Shown here: piece after piece, positions 53,871 to 64,000 of the stretch
Layout: each line of letters begins with the position of its first letter
How positions within the stretch are numbered: position 1 is the stretch's first letter
Source: Eonycteris spelaea
Taxonomy: Eukaryota; Chordata; Mammalia; Chiroptera; Pteropodidae
Assembly: GCA_003508835.1 (NCBI GenBank)
Contig: PUFA01000066.1
Span: 1,736,001 to 1,800,000 of the forward strand
Direction: 5' to 3'
DNA: 64,000 nucleotides
Program-made: the position numbers and the translations under genes
The notes under the pieces: generated by a model
The model's input: the letters and a program-made list of their open reading frames with translations, nothing else
Database searches by the model: none
What the model was told of the DNA's origin: nothing

Positions 53871-55687
53871 TTGAATCAATATTCTTCATTCCACACCCAC
53901 CGAGTCTTGACAAAACAAAGACCGAGAAAAAAATTATGGATCTGTCTGGTTCGGAATAGCCGAGCCTAACTAATCATGCCACCTTTTTCCAAATGTGAAT
54001 TCTTAATGGTGGAATTCATCCCCGAAACGCTTATCTGAAGGTGGAGGGAAGTAAGGGAGGGAATAAAATTAATTTTTAATTCTTACATTATTGAAAATTA
54101 GCAGGCACACAGCATGTGAAACTCTTGCTCAAATTGCGTGTAATTTGATTGGCTTATGAAAGAGGATTCCTTCTGGAGGTTGGTCTGGGTACTGCTCCTC
54201 CTGCAAAAGTACAATTAATGGCCTCTGATAAATATTATGAATCGATTCTTATTGTGAAAGGAGAAAGACCCTCACCTCTCACTGTGAGAGCGTGGTCTCC
54301 CTGCCCGCTGAGCATGCCCCCAAAGGACCACTTGTTAAAAAGTTGTTGACTTTTCCTCTCCTGACTCAGGACTGCAGTTTAACTCCTGCTAAAAGTTGGC
54401 ACCAGAAGGTTATCATTTCCTCTGGAACGAGGTGGGGTGTTGAGGGGTGTCTTCATCTGGATGGCCAGACCAGCCACAATCCAGTCAAGGGTCTTAGCTG
54501 TGAACAATAGAGGTCCATCTGGCTGATGTGAGCACAGCGGGCTTTCTCTGCCCCACAGAGTGGATGAGACAGGGAGGACCAGGCGGGAACCACAGGGATC
54601 CATGGGGCCAAGAGGCAGCATCTCACACCCAAAGCTGGCTGATCAGGGTGCTGACCTGGGAGAGGTGACCGCCCTCCATTCCCTCTTCCTTCCTTCACTT
54701 GCGCAAAACAAAGTACCAGGAAAAAGTGTGTGAGGGGCCAGGCCTAGACCAGTGCCCACCCCTCAAGAAACAGTGGGAGAGAAAGGGTCTCATCCTTCGA
54801 TTTTCATGATGGGTGAGGTCACCAACAATTACCCTCAAAATGCTCCCAGAAATGGTCCCTGTCCCCATGTGTCACTTGGGATGGAACCACAGGGAGCCTT
54901 GAATGCTGGGCTAATGACTCTCAGCTCTGCTCTAGAGACAGATGGGGGCAGGGGACACAGGGGCAGGATAGACATTTGTATGGAAAAGGCAGCGAGCTCT
55001 CAGGACTATAGGCCCCAACCGAACTGTTGCAAGGCTGTACTCACAGGATTATTTATTTTTACAATGACTATCTATCGCTTTTATAATTAAAAGTGATTTT
55101 TCATTTAAAAAATTAAAAATTACAGGTTCTGAGAAAAACATACCAGAAGTGGAGGCTAATGGTAGAAATGCCTTCAGTCAAGTCATCTTCACACTTGGTC
55201 CCCACTGTGGCTCTGGCACTGTGGTCAGTACCTGGGAGGTGTCGGAACAGTGGGTCTCATGGCAACGCCCACCTCCAGGGCCCAGCTGGACTCTCCACTT
55301 CACTGCAGACTGTCCTTAAATGGCCCGTCATCCAGTGAGATCAGGAACCAATTACTTGCTGTATCTGCCTTGTGTGGACACAGCCAACACACACACACGT
55401 CTCACTGCCAACATTTCTTGGGAAAAAGGGTCACTTGTCAGATTTCTGTTTTCTCTGCAATGGCCTCTTTCTTTCAGGCCCATCATGCTTGGCGCCAAGC
55501 AGCAGGTTTTCAGGGACTTGCACCCCATTCCCTGAGGAGCAGCCCCGAGGCCGGCAGATGAGGTCTGTGGATTGTTCACCGTGGACCCCCAGGGGGCCTG
55601 ATCCCCCAGGGTTGTAGAGAACAGTGTCCTGGAGGTGCAGCTCACCCTCCTCAAGCCCTCAGAGAAACCCCTACCTCACCCCAGAAA
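53871..55687. other. Repeat-poor unique DNA
   Basis: 54045-54150 is AT-rich with TTAATTTTTAATT motifs, like homeodomain-site clusters in conserved enhancers (inference). No exon or repeat is recognised. Confidence 0.4.
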
Positions 55688-55905
55688 GTCAGATCTGGAA
55701 GGCGCCTCAGAGACGTCTCATGGGGGGTTTCATCTCCATTTATCTGGGAGGACTTTGCTCCAAGTGGCCCAGTGGTGCTCCCTGGCCTTGGCTTTCTTGA
55801 CAGGTCCAATCCACCTTCCTTGGTCAAAGGAGGAGGAACTTGAGGCCTGGAGAGGAGGCACAGCTGCCCGGGACACTCACTGGACAGAGCTGGGTTGAAC
55901 AACCA
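55688..55905 (-). mobile_element. MIR-family SINE (MIR3-like), antisense
   Basis: GATCTGGAAGGCGCCTCAGAGACGTCTCATGGGGGGTTTCATCTCCATTTATCTGGGAGG, then CAAAGGAGGAGGAACTTGAGGCCTGGAGAGGAGGCACAGCTGCCC and GACAGAGCTGGGTTGAAC, follows the antisense order GCTGGAAGGGACCTTAGAGATCATC..., GATGAGGAAACTGAGGCCCAGAGAGG..., CAGAGCTGGGATTTGAAC. About 80 bases in the middle are unrelated. Confidence 0.6.
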
Positions 55906-56119
55906 CGTGGCATTTTACAATTTGCAAAGGCCTTTCAACGCCACGTGGTCACCTTTGACCTTTGTACAGCTGGCCAATGGCAGATAATACTGTGTTTCAC
56001 ACATCTAACACAAAATTGATTAGAGGATGGATCATCGTTCTTTCTATGTGCCACTGAGAAAGAAAACATTGACAATTAAATTAGGAGAAAATGATAAGAC
56101 TCTATAGATTATATGACAC
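55906..56119. other. Unique spacer
   Basis: Nothing recognised. Confidence 0.4.
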
Positions 56120-56290
56120 AGCCAGATTAGAGAAAAAGTTGCATCAGAGAATCGGCGTGGTCCAGTGCTCTTTCCACTTTATGGATTCAGAAACTGATTC
56201 CAGGGGACTCCCTGAGCGGGAAGACGGTCTGCCCAGCTCACAGGTGGTGCCAAGACTGGAACTTGAACCTGCCTTGGGCTCAGGGGATTT
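56120..56290 (-). mobile_element. MIR SINE, antisense, degraded
   Basis: CACTTTATGGATTCAGAAACTGATTCCAGGGGACTCCCTGAGCGGGAAGACGGTCTGCCCAGCTCACAGGTGGTGCCAAGACTGGAACTTGAACCTGCC follows antisense MIR order. Confidence 0.75.
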
Positions 56291-58089
56291 CAATGATGCT
56301 TCGACATTTCCACTAAATAGTGGCATGAACCTTGAGCTTCATTCACGAGCAGAAAGGATGGATAGACTATGGCAGACTCCACCAGCTGTGCCTGGATGAG
56401 TATGGTGCGTCTAATAATGTCTTTTTAACTCAAATGACTGGGATACCGACCCAGCTTTTCTTTCTCAGTCTATGCTGGTTCTCACGAATACTTGGGCGTG
56501 AATTCACATTTGCATCTAAGGTTCTGTTTGTTTTCTCCGCCTGTTGGAAGGAGGGTGAACAAGGGGGCATTTAATAACCTGTTTCCACTCTCTGGTTCCA
56601 TGATATTAATTTGACTATGCAGGATCTTTAATACCTCACCATCACGAAGACTTAATTTCATACATGAATGAGTCAATGTCAAATGGTGGGAGGAGGAGGA
56701 GGGGGCCCTGCCATGTTTTCCTGACACCTCTTAAATGGTTTCTTGTTTCATACCAATACAGATCAGGGGCGTGGATTATGCTGACAAGCTTGTAAATTAC
56801 CTGCTGCTCACCAACAGTACCAAGGTCTTGTGTTCCTGTTGGGGCAGTTGAAGTTGATTGCAGAGGATGTCCGTGAACTTGAAATTGCGTTGTTTACCCA
56901 CTCGGGACCTTGAACTTGAGAACTCCCTCTCCACACAGAGATACGGATGACATGCCTGGTGGGAGCATTGTCGAGGGACATAAATTAGAGCAATTAGAGT
57001 GCATTGGGAGAAAGAGACAGCTGCATGACTAACTGGGCATCATTACAGGGCTTCGGAGAGGCTAAGAGACCTGGTGTCAGCATCGAAATCCCAGAAGTGA
57101 CAGGAAGTGACAGCATTTGGAGCCAGAGGTCATTACCATGAACAATTGACAGGCTTTCTGACTCTGGGGGAGGGAAACTGACATGTGACAATATGTTAAA
57201 GTGGGCATTTTAGTATTTTTCAGAGGCTATAATTTTCAGATGATGACTTCAGGGATCCTTTAAGGGGGATAATTGATAACCTGACAAAGAACTTGTAGCA
57301 TTTCCTCCCCACAGTGGAAGAGGAAAAGCATCTGTTGAGCAGAAAGGAGCATTTTTCAGAGAAAACATTGCAAAGTTTTAACAATGGGAGCCAAGAAACG
57401 CAAATGCATCTCGCATTTTCTGACAAATAAAATTTAATTAAGGTGTCTTCATGCTGGAAAACAAAGTCTTGCCTGTGCTATGCAGCAACATACGAGGGTC
57501 TCCTTGAAATACAGCTACACGCCAGTCCCTTAATTATTCATAAACATCCTTGTGGCTGAATTTCACTGCTTTACCTATTTTTAGTGTTTTTTGTTTTGTT
57601 TTTGTTTTGTTTGTTTTTGCTCCAAATGCTACATGCATTACTTAATGAGGTAATTCATCCCACAGGAAGCACAAATGAAACAGAGAGGCTTCGGTTTATC
57701 CCCTGAAGGAATTGTAATAATGTAATCACTTTGCAGGGATGTAAGTAAACCTTGGGCACTGAAGTTATTTGCGTGGAGAAGCACCCGTGTCGCCTGGTTC
57801 CCGACACGAACCTGTGACTCCAGCAGAATCTGACCTTCCTGGCCAGCTGGTGCTTGGCATATAACACTCCCAAACCAAGTACATTCATTCTGACTCCTTC
57901 ACCAGTCCCTCCATGGCCCCTGTGACTCAGGACATGTCCTGAGGCTTCTCCTGGAAGCCCTACATCAGGCTCAGTGCCTGGAATGAGATGTCACTGTGGA
58001 CTGACTGAGGTGCCTGCTGCCCTCGCCAGAGCTCCTTGCTGAATACTTCCTGACCACCCACTGTGATTTCCTTCCCAAGGCATGACCAG
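56291..58089. other. Repeat-poor unique DNA with a GTTTT stretch
   Basis: A (GTTTT)n-like run lies at 57585-57619. 57180-57430 is repeat-free and looks conserved-like. 57890-58080 is faintly L2-like but not called. No gene is recognised. Confidence 0.4.
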
Positions 58090-58205
58090 GGCCCTAAAAC
58101 ATACTATAAATACTGTCATTATTACCCCACTTTACAGACGAGGACACTGAGGCACAGGAAATTTGCCCAGCAAGTAATTGGTACCCTCAGAGTTCCTGCT
58201 GTCAA
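58090..58205 (-). mobile_element. MIR SINE core, antisense
   Basis: ACTATAAATACTGTCATTATTACCCCACTTTACAGACGAGGACACTGAGGCACAGGAAATTTGCCCAGCAAGTAATTGG is the classic antisense MIR core. Confidence 0.9.
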
Positions 58206-59094
58206 CCGCCTATTCTGAACAAAAGGCTTTAATCTACACAAAATAAAACAAAATTGGATGAAAAATAAGTTCTCATCTCATATTTAACAACTTTTAGTGG
58301 CAATTGTGCCCTAATTCTTAGAGTAATCAAAGAATGAATCAAGCACTAATTTTCTGCATAATTTCTCTGATAAAATTGTAGCACAATCAACATTCTTCCC
58401 TCCAGATTTAACTTTACAGCCGGATCAAAGGAGAGTTGATTTAAAAAAAAAAAAAAGCCTCCAGGTCTTCTGGAGTCTCCCAGGGTCTCTCCTAGTCCTT
58501 TCACAGCACTCACTCTCCCTGCCTCATCCTCTTCCCCTATGCGCACTGGCCTGGATCTTCTGGATCCTCAGTGTCTGTGACTTGGTGGGTGATTGAAAGA
58601 ATGCTTCTTGTCGTAGGGCGAGATGTACAAGCTCACGCACAGCCCTGTGGTGCCCCACCCCACCCCTGCTGTGACGCTCGACTAGAGACCCACCTGGTCA
58701 CTCGCACCCAGTGGTGTGCAGAGGACACACATCTCTGAGAGCCGATTGTGAAATGTTCGGAAATTGTTCTAACTGGTAGCTTGGAATCAGGTAGAATTTA
58801 CATCATGGAAATCAGCAATTGCTACAAATCAGGGTCGTTTTATTTTCCCCTAAAGCACCAGTTTACCAACATGCCACTGCAGTTACATCTCATGTGTGAC
58901 CCTGACTTTAGGATGAAATCCCTGTCATCAACTTTGTGGGTCCTTCCCAGTGGCCGCCATGTCCAGACCCCAGCTTTCTCCTCTCACCCACTTCACTGGG
59001 AGGGGATCATGAGCCCCAAAACCACGGTGCTGAGACCACTTCTGCTCCTCAGTGTCGTCCACTCAGAGCACCCTGGGTTTGTTCTAAGATGACT
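58206..59094. other. Unique DNA with an A-run
   Basis: An A-run of about 14 lies at 58442-58455. No exon or repeat is recognised. Confidence 0.4.
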
Positions 59095-59165
59095 GTTCGC
59101 TCTGGACACAGATGTGTGTTGAGGGCTCACTGTGTGCCAGGAGCTGTCCTGGGTGCTGAAACGAC
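59095..59165 (-). mobile_element. L2/MIR-tail fragment, antisense
   Basis: GATGTGTGTTGAGGGCTCACTGTGTGCCAGGAGCTGTCCTGGGTGCTGAAACG matches the shared L2/MIR antisense terminus (TTGAGCACCTACTGTGTGCCAGGCACTGTTCTGGGCGCTG). Too short to separate L2 from MIR. Confidence 0.55.
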
Positions 59166-60894
59166 TTGTCTCCAGAGCAATCACACGCTGAGTGGTTCGA
59201 AGACCTCAGACATCCGACTCTAGCCGAATGCACCTGCCAGTCAAGGAAGAGGGTGCTGCTGTCTGTAATAAACAGGCCCAGCCTTTGCAGGCCAAGCACA
59301 CACAAAAAGAAGACAGAGTCAGTACTTCACTCCGATGCAAGCAGCATATCTCAGCTGTGTACTTCACGTACTTCACTGTGGCAGAGAAACGGGTGGAGGT
59401 GAGGTCCTCTGGTCACATGCTCCCCCGAGCTGTTCCTGGCAATGCGTCCTCAGTCCTAGGGAGCCACATCTGAGTCAGCAGGGAGGCTAGCTGCACCCTC
59501 TCCCCCATGTACCTCTCACTCCCTCGTCTCCAGCCCCCCACCCCTCAAGTCTCTGGACTGTTCAGCCCAATCCAGAGGCCCTACCTCCTCTAGTCCCCAC
59601 TAGGGCTGAGTGGTCAGTCACTCCTGCCAGTCCAGGCTGCTGATGGGGTGGGGGAGGGGAGGACAGGAGCCACTCAGGACAACGCGACCTCAGAAAGGAG
59701 GCTAAAACAGTCAGACTCACCATCTTGTGAGGCTTCACCTGCTGGCAAAGCCACTCAGCCTGTTCCATCTGCTTTGCACACATGTGTCCAGCCTGTTGTT
59801 CCCTGGGTCTCCAGTGACACCAGGCCCAGGACATGGACAGGGGCTCAGATCCGCTACCTGTTTGGCTAATAGATTACCAGCCTCCTCTGTTCTATTTTCC
59901 CCTGATTTTTTCTTGTCATACCCGACACATCATAGGCCCTGAATAAATATTTTCCCAAAGAAATGACGAATTTTGTAGGATGGGGCTGTTGACTTTCAAC
60001 CTTGGAGCGAGAATCGTTTCCGATGCTTAAATAATCAAGAGATCTTTCCTTTAATTCATTCGTCAAAGTATATTTTCTTTCTGAGATGTTGATTTGGTTC
60101 CTTTTTTAGTTTCTTTGTCCATGTGGGAAGTAAACAGCAAAGTGCCTGAATGTGGAATGTAGTTAGCGGAGCTGCCTTAATTGGCTAATTTGCTGATCTC
60201 TCTACTGGAGTGCAATCAGAAAGCGTCTTCACGGAACGCCATTTAAGTTATCGAAAGTGTCCTTTCCTTCCACAGCTGCAGGTGGCATGGAGGAAGGGGC
60301 GGGGGAAGGTGGAATGTGTCCCCACCCATTCACCCTGAATAAAATATCCAATTTCACATGCCGGCCACTACACGGTAACACATGGAAGGCGGGCACCTGC
60401 ATGCATCCTAAGATTGGTAGGAGCTTTTCAAATAGCAGAGGAAGCCCCTTAGTGTCTGCCCTTGGAGCTTTGAATCTTGTGGAGCACTGGCCAGGGGTCC
60501 GGAGGCTGCACCCAGGCGAGACCCATTGCCTGCTCCCGGCTCACGCCCACAGGCCACATCCCCAGGGGCCTCCTTCCCTGCTGTGAAGCAGAGGGGTTGG
60601 AGCTGCTGATGGAGACGGTCCAGCCAGGGCAGCAGCCTGTGACCCGTGTATGGAACAGAGGGAGGCATCGCCCACGGGGCCAAGACGCAGCTTAGGTGAG
60701 AAGCCCAGGTGTCTCTGCTGCTGTTTCAGCCCAAAACACACAACCTTTCCCGCTACAAAGCTTTGAAAAACAGATACACCATGGTCAGGAGTTTTGAAAT
60801 CTCAGTGATCGGTAGCTTTTCACCCTTTTTCCTTATGTCTAATTAGTTCAATCAAGTTTCTTTATCTGAGATGGTGGGTTTTTACCAGGGACAG
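59166..60894. other. Unique non-coding DNA
   Basis: CATCATAGGCCCTGAATAAATATTTTCCCAAAG at 59928-59960 resembles a short L2 terminus. 60025-60250 is repeat-free and AT-balanced, with a conserved-element look (inference). No gene is recognised. Confidence 0.4.
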
Positions 60895-61012
60895 GTTTGT
60901 GACTTCTCTAAGCCTTGATTTTCTTGTCTTCTAAAGGTTGTTGTTGGAATTCGATAAATAACGTCAGAGGGGCTACCTAACCACTGTGCCTGGCTCAGAT
61001 ATTTGATTAACA
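60895..61012 (+). mobile_element. MIR SINE 3' half, sense
   Basis: TTTGTGACTTCTCTAAGCCTTGATTTTCTTGTCTTCTAAAGGTTGTTGTTGGAATTCGATAAATAACGTCAGAGGGGCTACCTAACCACTGTGCCTGGCTCAGA shows the MIR 3' order (CTTAACC.CTCTAAGCCTCAGTTTTCTCATCTG...GTTGTTGT.GGATTCAATAAA...CACTGTGCCTGGCACA). Confidence 0.75.
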
Positions 61013-61239
61013 ACTTCCTGCTTTCTCTCCCTCCCTCGTTTCCTCATTCGTTCTTTCTCTTGGATGAGACAGAAATGAATGTTCTTCAAATCCGTCTGGA
61101 TTTTATCTTTTGGACGTTAAAATTAAAATGGGCCAGTTCTTCACGGCGTGCAGTTAGCAGTAGAGATGGCACATGATTTCTTAGGGCTAAAAGTCCAGCT
61201 GCCCACCATTCTGACCACAATTCCTGCCCCTTCTGAATT

Positions 61240-61795
61240 TGTAAACTTTGTTTCATCTCATTTTCCCCAACTTCTTATTTTTCAAAGCAGCAAACCTGTA
61301 GAAAATTCAAAGCAGTACAGCGAACATCCACATGGTCTTTACCTACATTTGCCAACTGACAACACCAGCCCACATGTTCTCATCTCTCTCCATGGGCGTG
61401 TGCCCGTGTGTGCGTGCACGTGTGTGTGTGTGTGCGCATACGTGTGTTCATGTGTGCAGTTTTTTTTTCTGGCTAACCCATTTGAGACAATGGTGCGAAG
61501 ATCATGGTATTTCATGATCTTAAACACTGCAGTGTGCATCTCTTAAGGAAAAAAAAAAAAGACATTTCCCTACCTGATCTCAATATTGTTTTCACACTCA
61601 AGATAGTTAATGTTGATGCAATAATATAATCTAATGTACAGTCCAAATTTTTTTTTCTAATTTCAAGATCCCCATCCCATTCGGTTGCCATGGTTCTCTA
61701 ATTCTCTTTCACGTAGAGGAGTGTCCCATTGTTGTGTCTCTTACAGTGTTAACTTTTTGAAGATTCCAGACACTCATCTTCTACCAGAAAGCCAA
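61240..61795 (-). mobile_element. L1 (LINE-1) 3' fragment, antisense, with TG tract
   Basis: AAAGCAGCAAACCTGTAGAAAATTCAAAGCAGTACAGCGAACATCCACATGGTCTTTACCTACATTTGCCAACTGACAACACC, TTAAACACTGCAGTGTGCATCTCTTAAGG, AGACATTTCCCTACCTGATCTCAATATTG, TTAATGTTGATGCAATAATATAATCTAATGTACAGTCCAAATTT and TCCCATTGTTGTGTCTCTTACAGTG resemble the antisense 3' UTR of old L1M elements. A TG/CG tract (61398-61450) interrupts it. Confidence 0.7.
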
Positions 61796-61879
61796 GAAGT
61801 ACTCCAAGATGATGGGAGCAAGTTAAAAGGAAACAGAAGCTTTTGTAAAAGTGCTTTTGCCAAATAATGTAAAAATATT

Positions 61880-62260
61880 TGAGCATAAAACGTATATAAA
61901 AGTGGATAGGAACATACTGACTTTAAGGAAAAAAAGGAATCTATGAGTTTATAGTGATACTAAGAGATGACGATTCGAGCCACAGACAATTCTTTACAGA
62001 ATGCCACCTGTTGATATGGATAAGGAATGATAGAACTGAAAAATATTACTATGGACTAAGTTGTGGACAGTTGGTGAATGTCAAATAGACTGGGGAGAGA
62101 TTTGGGGGAACAGGATAGCCACAGGATCTCACAGTATCGCCCCACATGCTACTTGGCAATTACAAAGAGAAAGAGGATCTTTTACAACAGAGAAATCTAG
62201 CAAACACCACTGTAACCAAGTCAGGCTCAAACCTGACTCCCGATGACAGCTGAGCGACAT
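61880..62260 (+). mobile_element. Probable old L1-derived fragment, sense
   Basis: TTTATAGTGATACTAAGAGATGACGATTCGAGCCACAGACAATTC, ATGCCACCTGTTGATATGGATAAGGAATGATAGAACTGAAAAATATTACTATGGACTAAGT, GGGGAACAGGATAGCCACAGGATCTCACAGTATCGCCCCACATGCTACTTGGCAATTACAAAGAG and CAGAGAAATCTAGCAAACACCACTGTAACCAAG read like a known old interspersed repeat of the L1M/HAL1 type. Family not certain. Confidence 0.4.
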
Positions 62261-62439
62261 TACAAGTGTCGCCCTGAGATGGGCTGGGCAGAGCCCCCCT
62301 CTGCAGCAATCCCGGCAGCAATGTTTGGCCTGAATCTACAGGGTGATGGCCATGCTCATCCAGAGCACAGGATGTCCTATAGGCCAGCTGGCCCAGCCCC
62401 TGTCTGACCTCACCTGGGCTGTCCACGGACACTCCTTGC
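62261..62439. other. Unique spacer
   Basis: Possible continuation of the preceding L1-like segment; not resolved. Confidence 0.3.
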
Positions 62440-62522
62440 TTTGAGCTCTGCCTCGTGCCAGGCCCTGTGCTGGCACCAGGGATGCAGAGATGGAACCCCG
62501 GCCTTCAAGAATAAAGACGAAG
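62440..62522 (-). mobile_element. L2 LINE 3' terminal fragment, antisense
   Basis: TTTGAGCTCTGCCTCGTGCCAGGCCCTGTGCTGGCACCAGGGATGCAGAGATGGAACCCCGGCCTTCAAG follows TTGAGCACCTACTATGTGCCAGGCACTGTTCTAGGCACTGGGGATACAGAG....CCTGCCCTCAAGGAG. Confidence 0.72.
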
Positions 62523-63859
62523 TTCGGGAGTCTGTGTCCTTGGAGTCTCGGCATCTGGACGATCTCCAGATGATTTCCAGATGATTGCAACTTCTCCGCC
62601 TAACAGAAAAAAGAAAAATACATTTTGTTGTTGTTGTTGTTTTCTTTGCCTGGTCAAACCAAGTGGGCCAGTTTCAAAAAAAAAAAAAATCTGTCGTTAG
62701 CCAGGTGCGCCCAGGAGCAATCTGTGGGCTCCTGGTCATCCCATCAAGCGAGATGGCCCGGTAAAGGGACCATCATGTCACGGCTGCCATCAGGACACGT
62801 GGTGCAACAGCATCAAAGGCATCTCCCGGAAGCGTCATCCAAGCGCCCGCCAGACAAGGAGCTTTTACCAGCACGTCCGAGGCCCCCCGCAGCTCCGCCG
62901 CTGCTGAGAGAGCCGACGTGGCCACCAAGGGCGGTGGCAGCTTCAGAAGCAGCCGAGAAGGCGGCGGGGAGTCAGGTCTGCAGGGCCGAGGCAGATCATT
63001 TGGTCTGGAATGGGGGTTCTTTAGGGTTCTACAAACCCAGCTCGGCAGCCTCCAGGGTGGCTCTCGAAGGCTTCATTCACTCATTCTGCGCGTAGTTCGG
63101 GAGGGCCAACTACGTGCCGCCACAGCCGAGGTCTTTATGCCTTGCAGAGGGCCTGAGGCTGGGATCTTCCCAAAGCCAACCCTGAGACTGCGTGTGAGTG
63201 CAGTCGACGATCTGGAGGGAATCCCAGGGTCAGGACTGCAGGGAAGGGAGACGGGAAGGAGAAGGATGATCACTCCAACCCGGTGGGACCCTGAGCAGGT
63301 GACCATCATGGGACACTGGGCTCAGTCCCACCGGGCTCGGTGGCCGCCTGTGTGGAACAGACCTCAGAAGGGATGTGCTGGGAGGAGGCGGCAGTGACGT
63401 GCACCTCCAGCTCGGTCTGGCCTTCGCTGAGACCCCTTCCCAGGATGTCAGCTCCCACCCTTCATCTCCCCGCACCAAGACAGCAAGAAGCCACCTCAAT
63501 GCACAATGGCGAGCAGTGAGGGGACAGGTGGCATCAGCTATGTACGGCACTGACTGTCCTAGGCTGTCGCTAGCCCACAAAAACCAAACTTAAGGAAGGA
63601 TAAATGAGTAGGTTTTAGAGGCTTTAAACAGAACTTACAGCAGAAATAGAAGAAGCTGATTTTGTGGGTGGAAAAATTTGAGTCCTAGACAATGAGATGA
63701 ATCATTCGCCAGAGTTAGAAGCAAATTTTGTTACTAAAGTGTGCAAGTTAATAGTCTACTCCAGATGGTGAGAGACAGACCACAGGCCAGGAAATAAGTC
63801 ATGACCAGCCCACGACTCGTTGTCTGTACAGGTGGTTTTTATCGTTAAGGATAAGAAGA
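62523..63859. other. Unique, partly CpG-rich DNA with a GTT stretch
   Basis: A (GTT)n run lies at 62624-62641 and an A-run at 62676-62688. 62820-62960 is locally CpG-rich. No exon or repeat is recognised; open frames up to 159 codons lack domains. Confidence 0.4.
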
Positions 63860-63955
63860 TTCCACAACACATATGTGTATCAAATCATCGCAGGGTGCAC
63901 TTGAAATACCGTACAATTTTAGTTCCCAAGTGTACCTCAATAAAGCTGGGGGGTT
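63860..63955 (+). mobile_element. L1 3' terminus, sense
   Basis: ATTCCACAACACATATGTGTATCAAATCATCGCAGGGTGCACTTGAAATACCGTACAATTTTAGTTCCCAAGTGTACCTCAATAAAGCTGGGG is the typical 3' end of mid-age placental L1 elements (TATCAAATCATCATGTTGTACACCTTAAACTTATACAATGTTATATGTCAATTATATCTCAATAAAGCTGG), including the AATAAA signal. Confidence 0.85.
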
Positions 63956-64000
63956 AAAAGAGATTTCACATAAAAATCTAGATTTCCAGCTTCCTCTGAA

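Noticed and set aside
57890..58085. Possible sense L2 fragment
   Set aside because: Only the CTTCCTGACCACC box resembles L2; the other landmarks are absent or out of order.

Overview
This window looks like ordinary non-coding nuclear DNA of a placental mammal. The evidence is the repeat content. There are ancient L2 and MIR elements, L1 3' ends of the old mammalian (L1M) type, MLT1-like (ERVL-MaLR) LTRs, hAT-Charlie/Tip100-type non-autonomous DNA transposons and one Tigger/MER2-like element. Between them lie simple repeats and unique DNA with islands of preserved CpG. I saw no Alu, rodent B1/B2, carnivore tRNA-Lys SINE, ruminant Bov-tA or horse ERE1 head sequence. A primate or rodent is therefore unlikely, but the species cannot be named. 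All family names come from recognising consensus-like sequence by eye; no database was searched.

I found no protein-coding exon, tRNA, rRNA, snRNA, CRISPR array or bacterial-style gene that I can support. Many open frames of 60-290 codons exist on both strands, but several cross identified repeats, none shows a recognisable domain, and frames of this size are expected by chance in GC-rich DNA. The window is best read as intergenic or deep-intronic.

Layout. From 1 to 11 kb: a degraded LTR, a TG microsatellite, an L1 remnant, L2 and MIR pieces, then increasingly CpG-rich unique DNA that peaks in a CpG island at about 10.04-10.96 kb. From 11 to 23 kb: several hAT-type elements, an L2, a smaller CpG-rich patch at 19.24-19.62 kb, an ancient LTR, an 18-base G run, and a Tigger-like element with a perfect 42-bp internal tandem duplication. 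From 23 to 34 kb: AT-richer DNA with L1, hAT, MIR, MLT1 and L2 remnants and two more copies of the LTR family first seen at 19.9 kb. From 34 to 43 kb: MIR and L2 pieces, a CTCF-like motif, an ATCC microsatellite, CpG-rich unique DNA, CA/TG tracts and a second 42-bp tandem duplication. From 43 to 50 kb: a dense cluster of L2 (two long antisense copies), a nearly complete MLT1-like solo LTR, a head-to-head MLT1-like pair and a GGAA purine tract. From 50 to 64 kb: mostly unique DNA with MIR, L1 and L2 pieces and a fourth copy of the LTR family.

No genes here can be shown to work together. The plausible functional content is regulatory: one orphan CpG island, two smaller CpG clusters, candidate CTCF motifs and a few AT-rich stretches that look like conserved non-coding DNA. 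All of these need comparative or epigenomic data to test.
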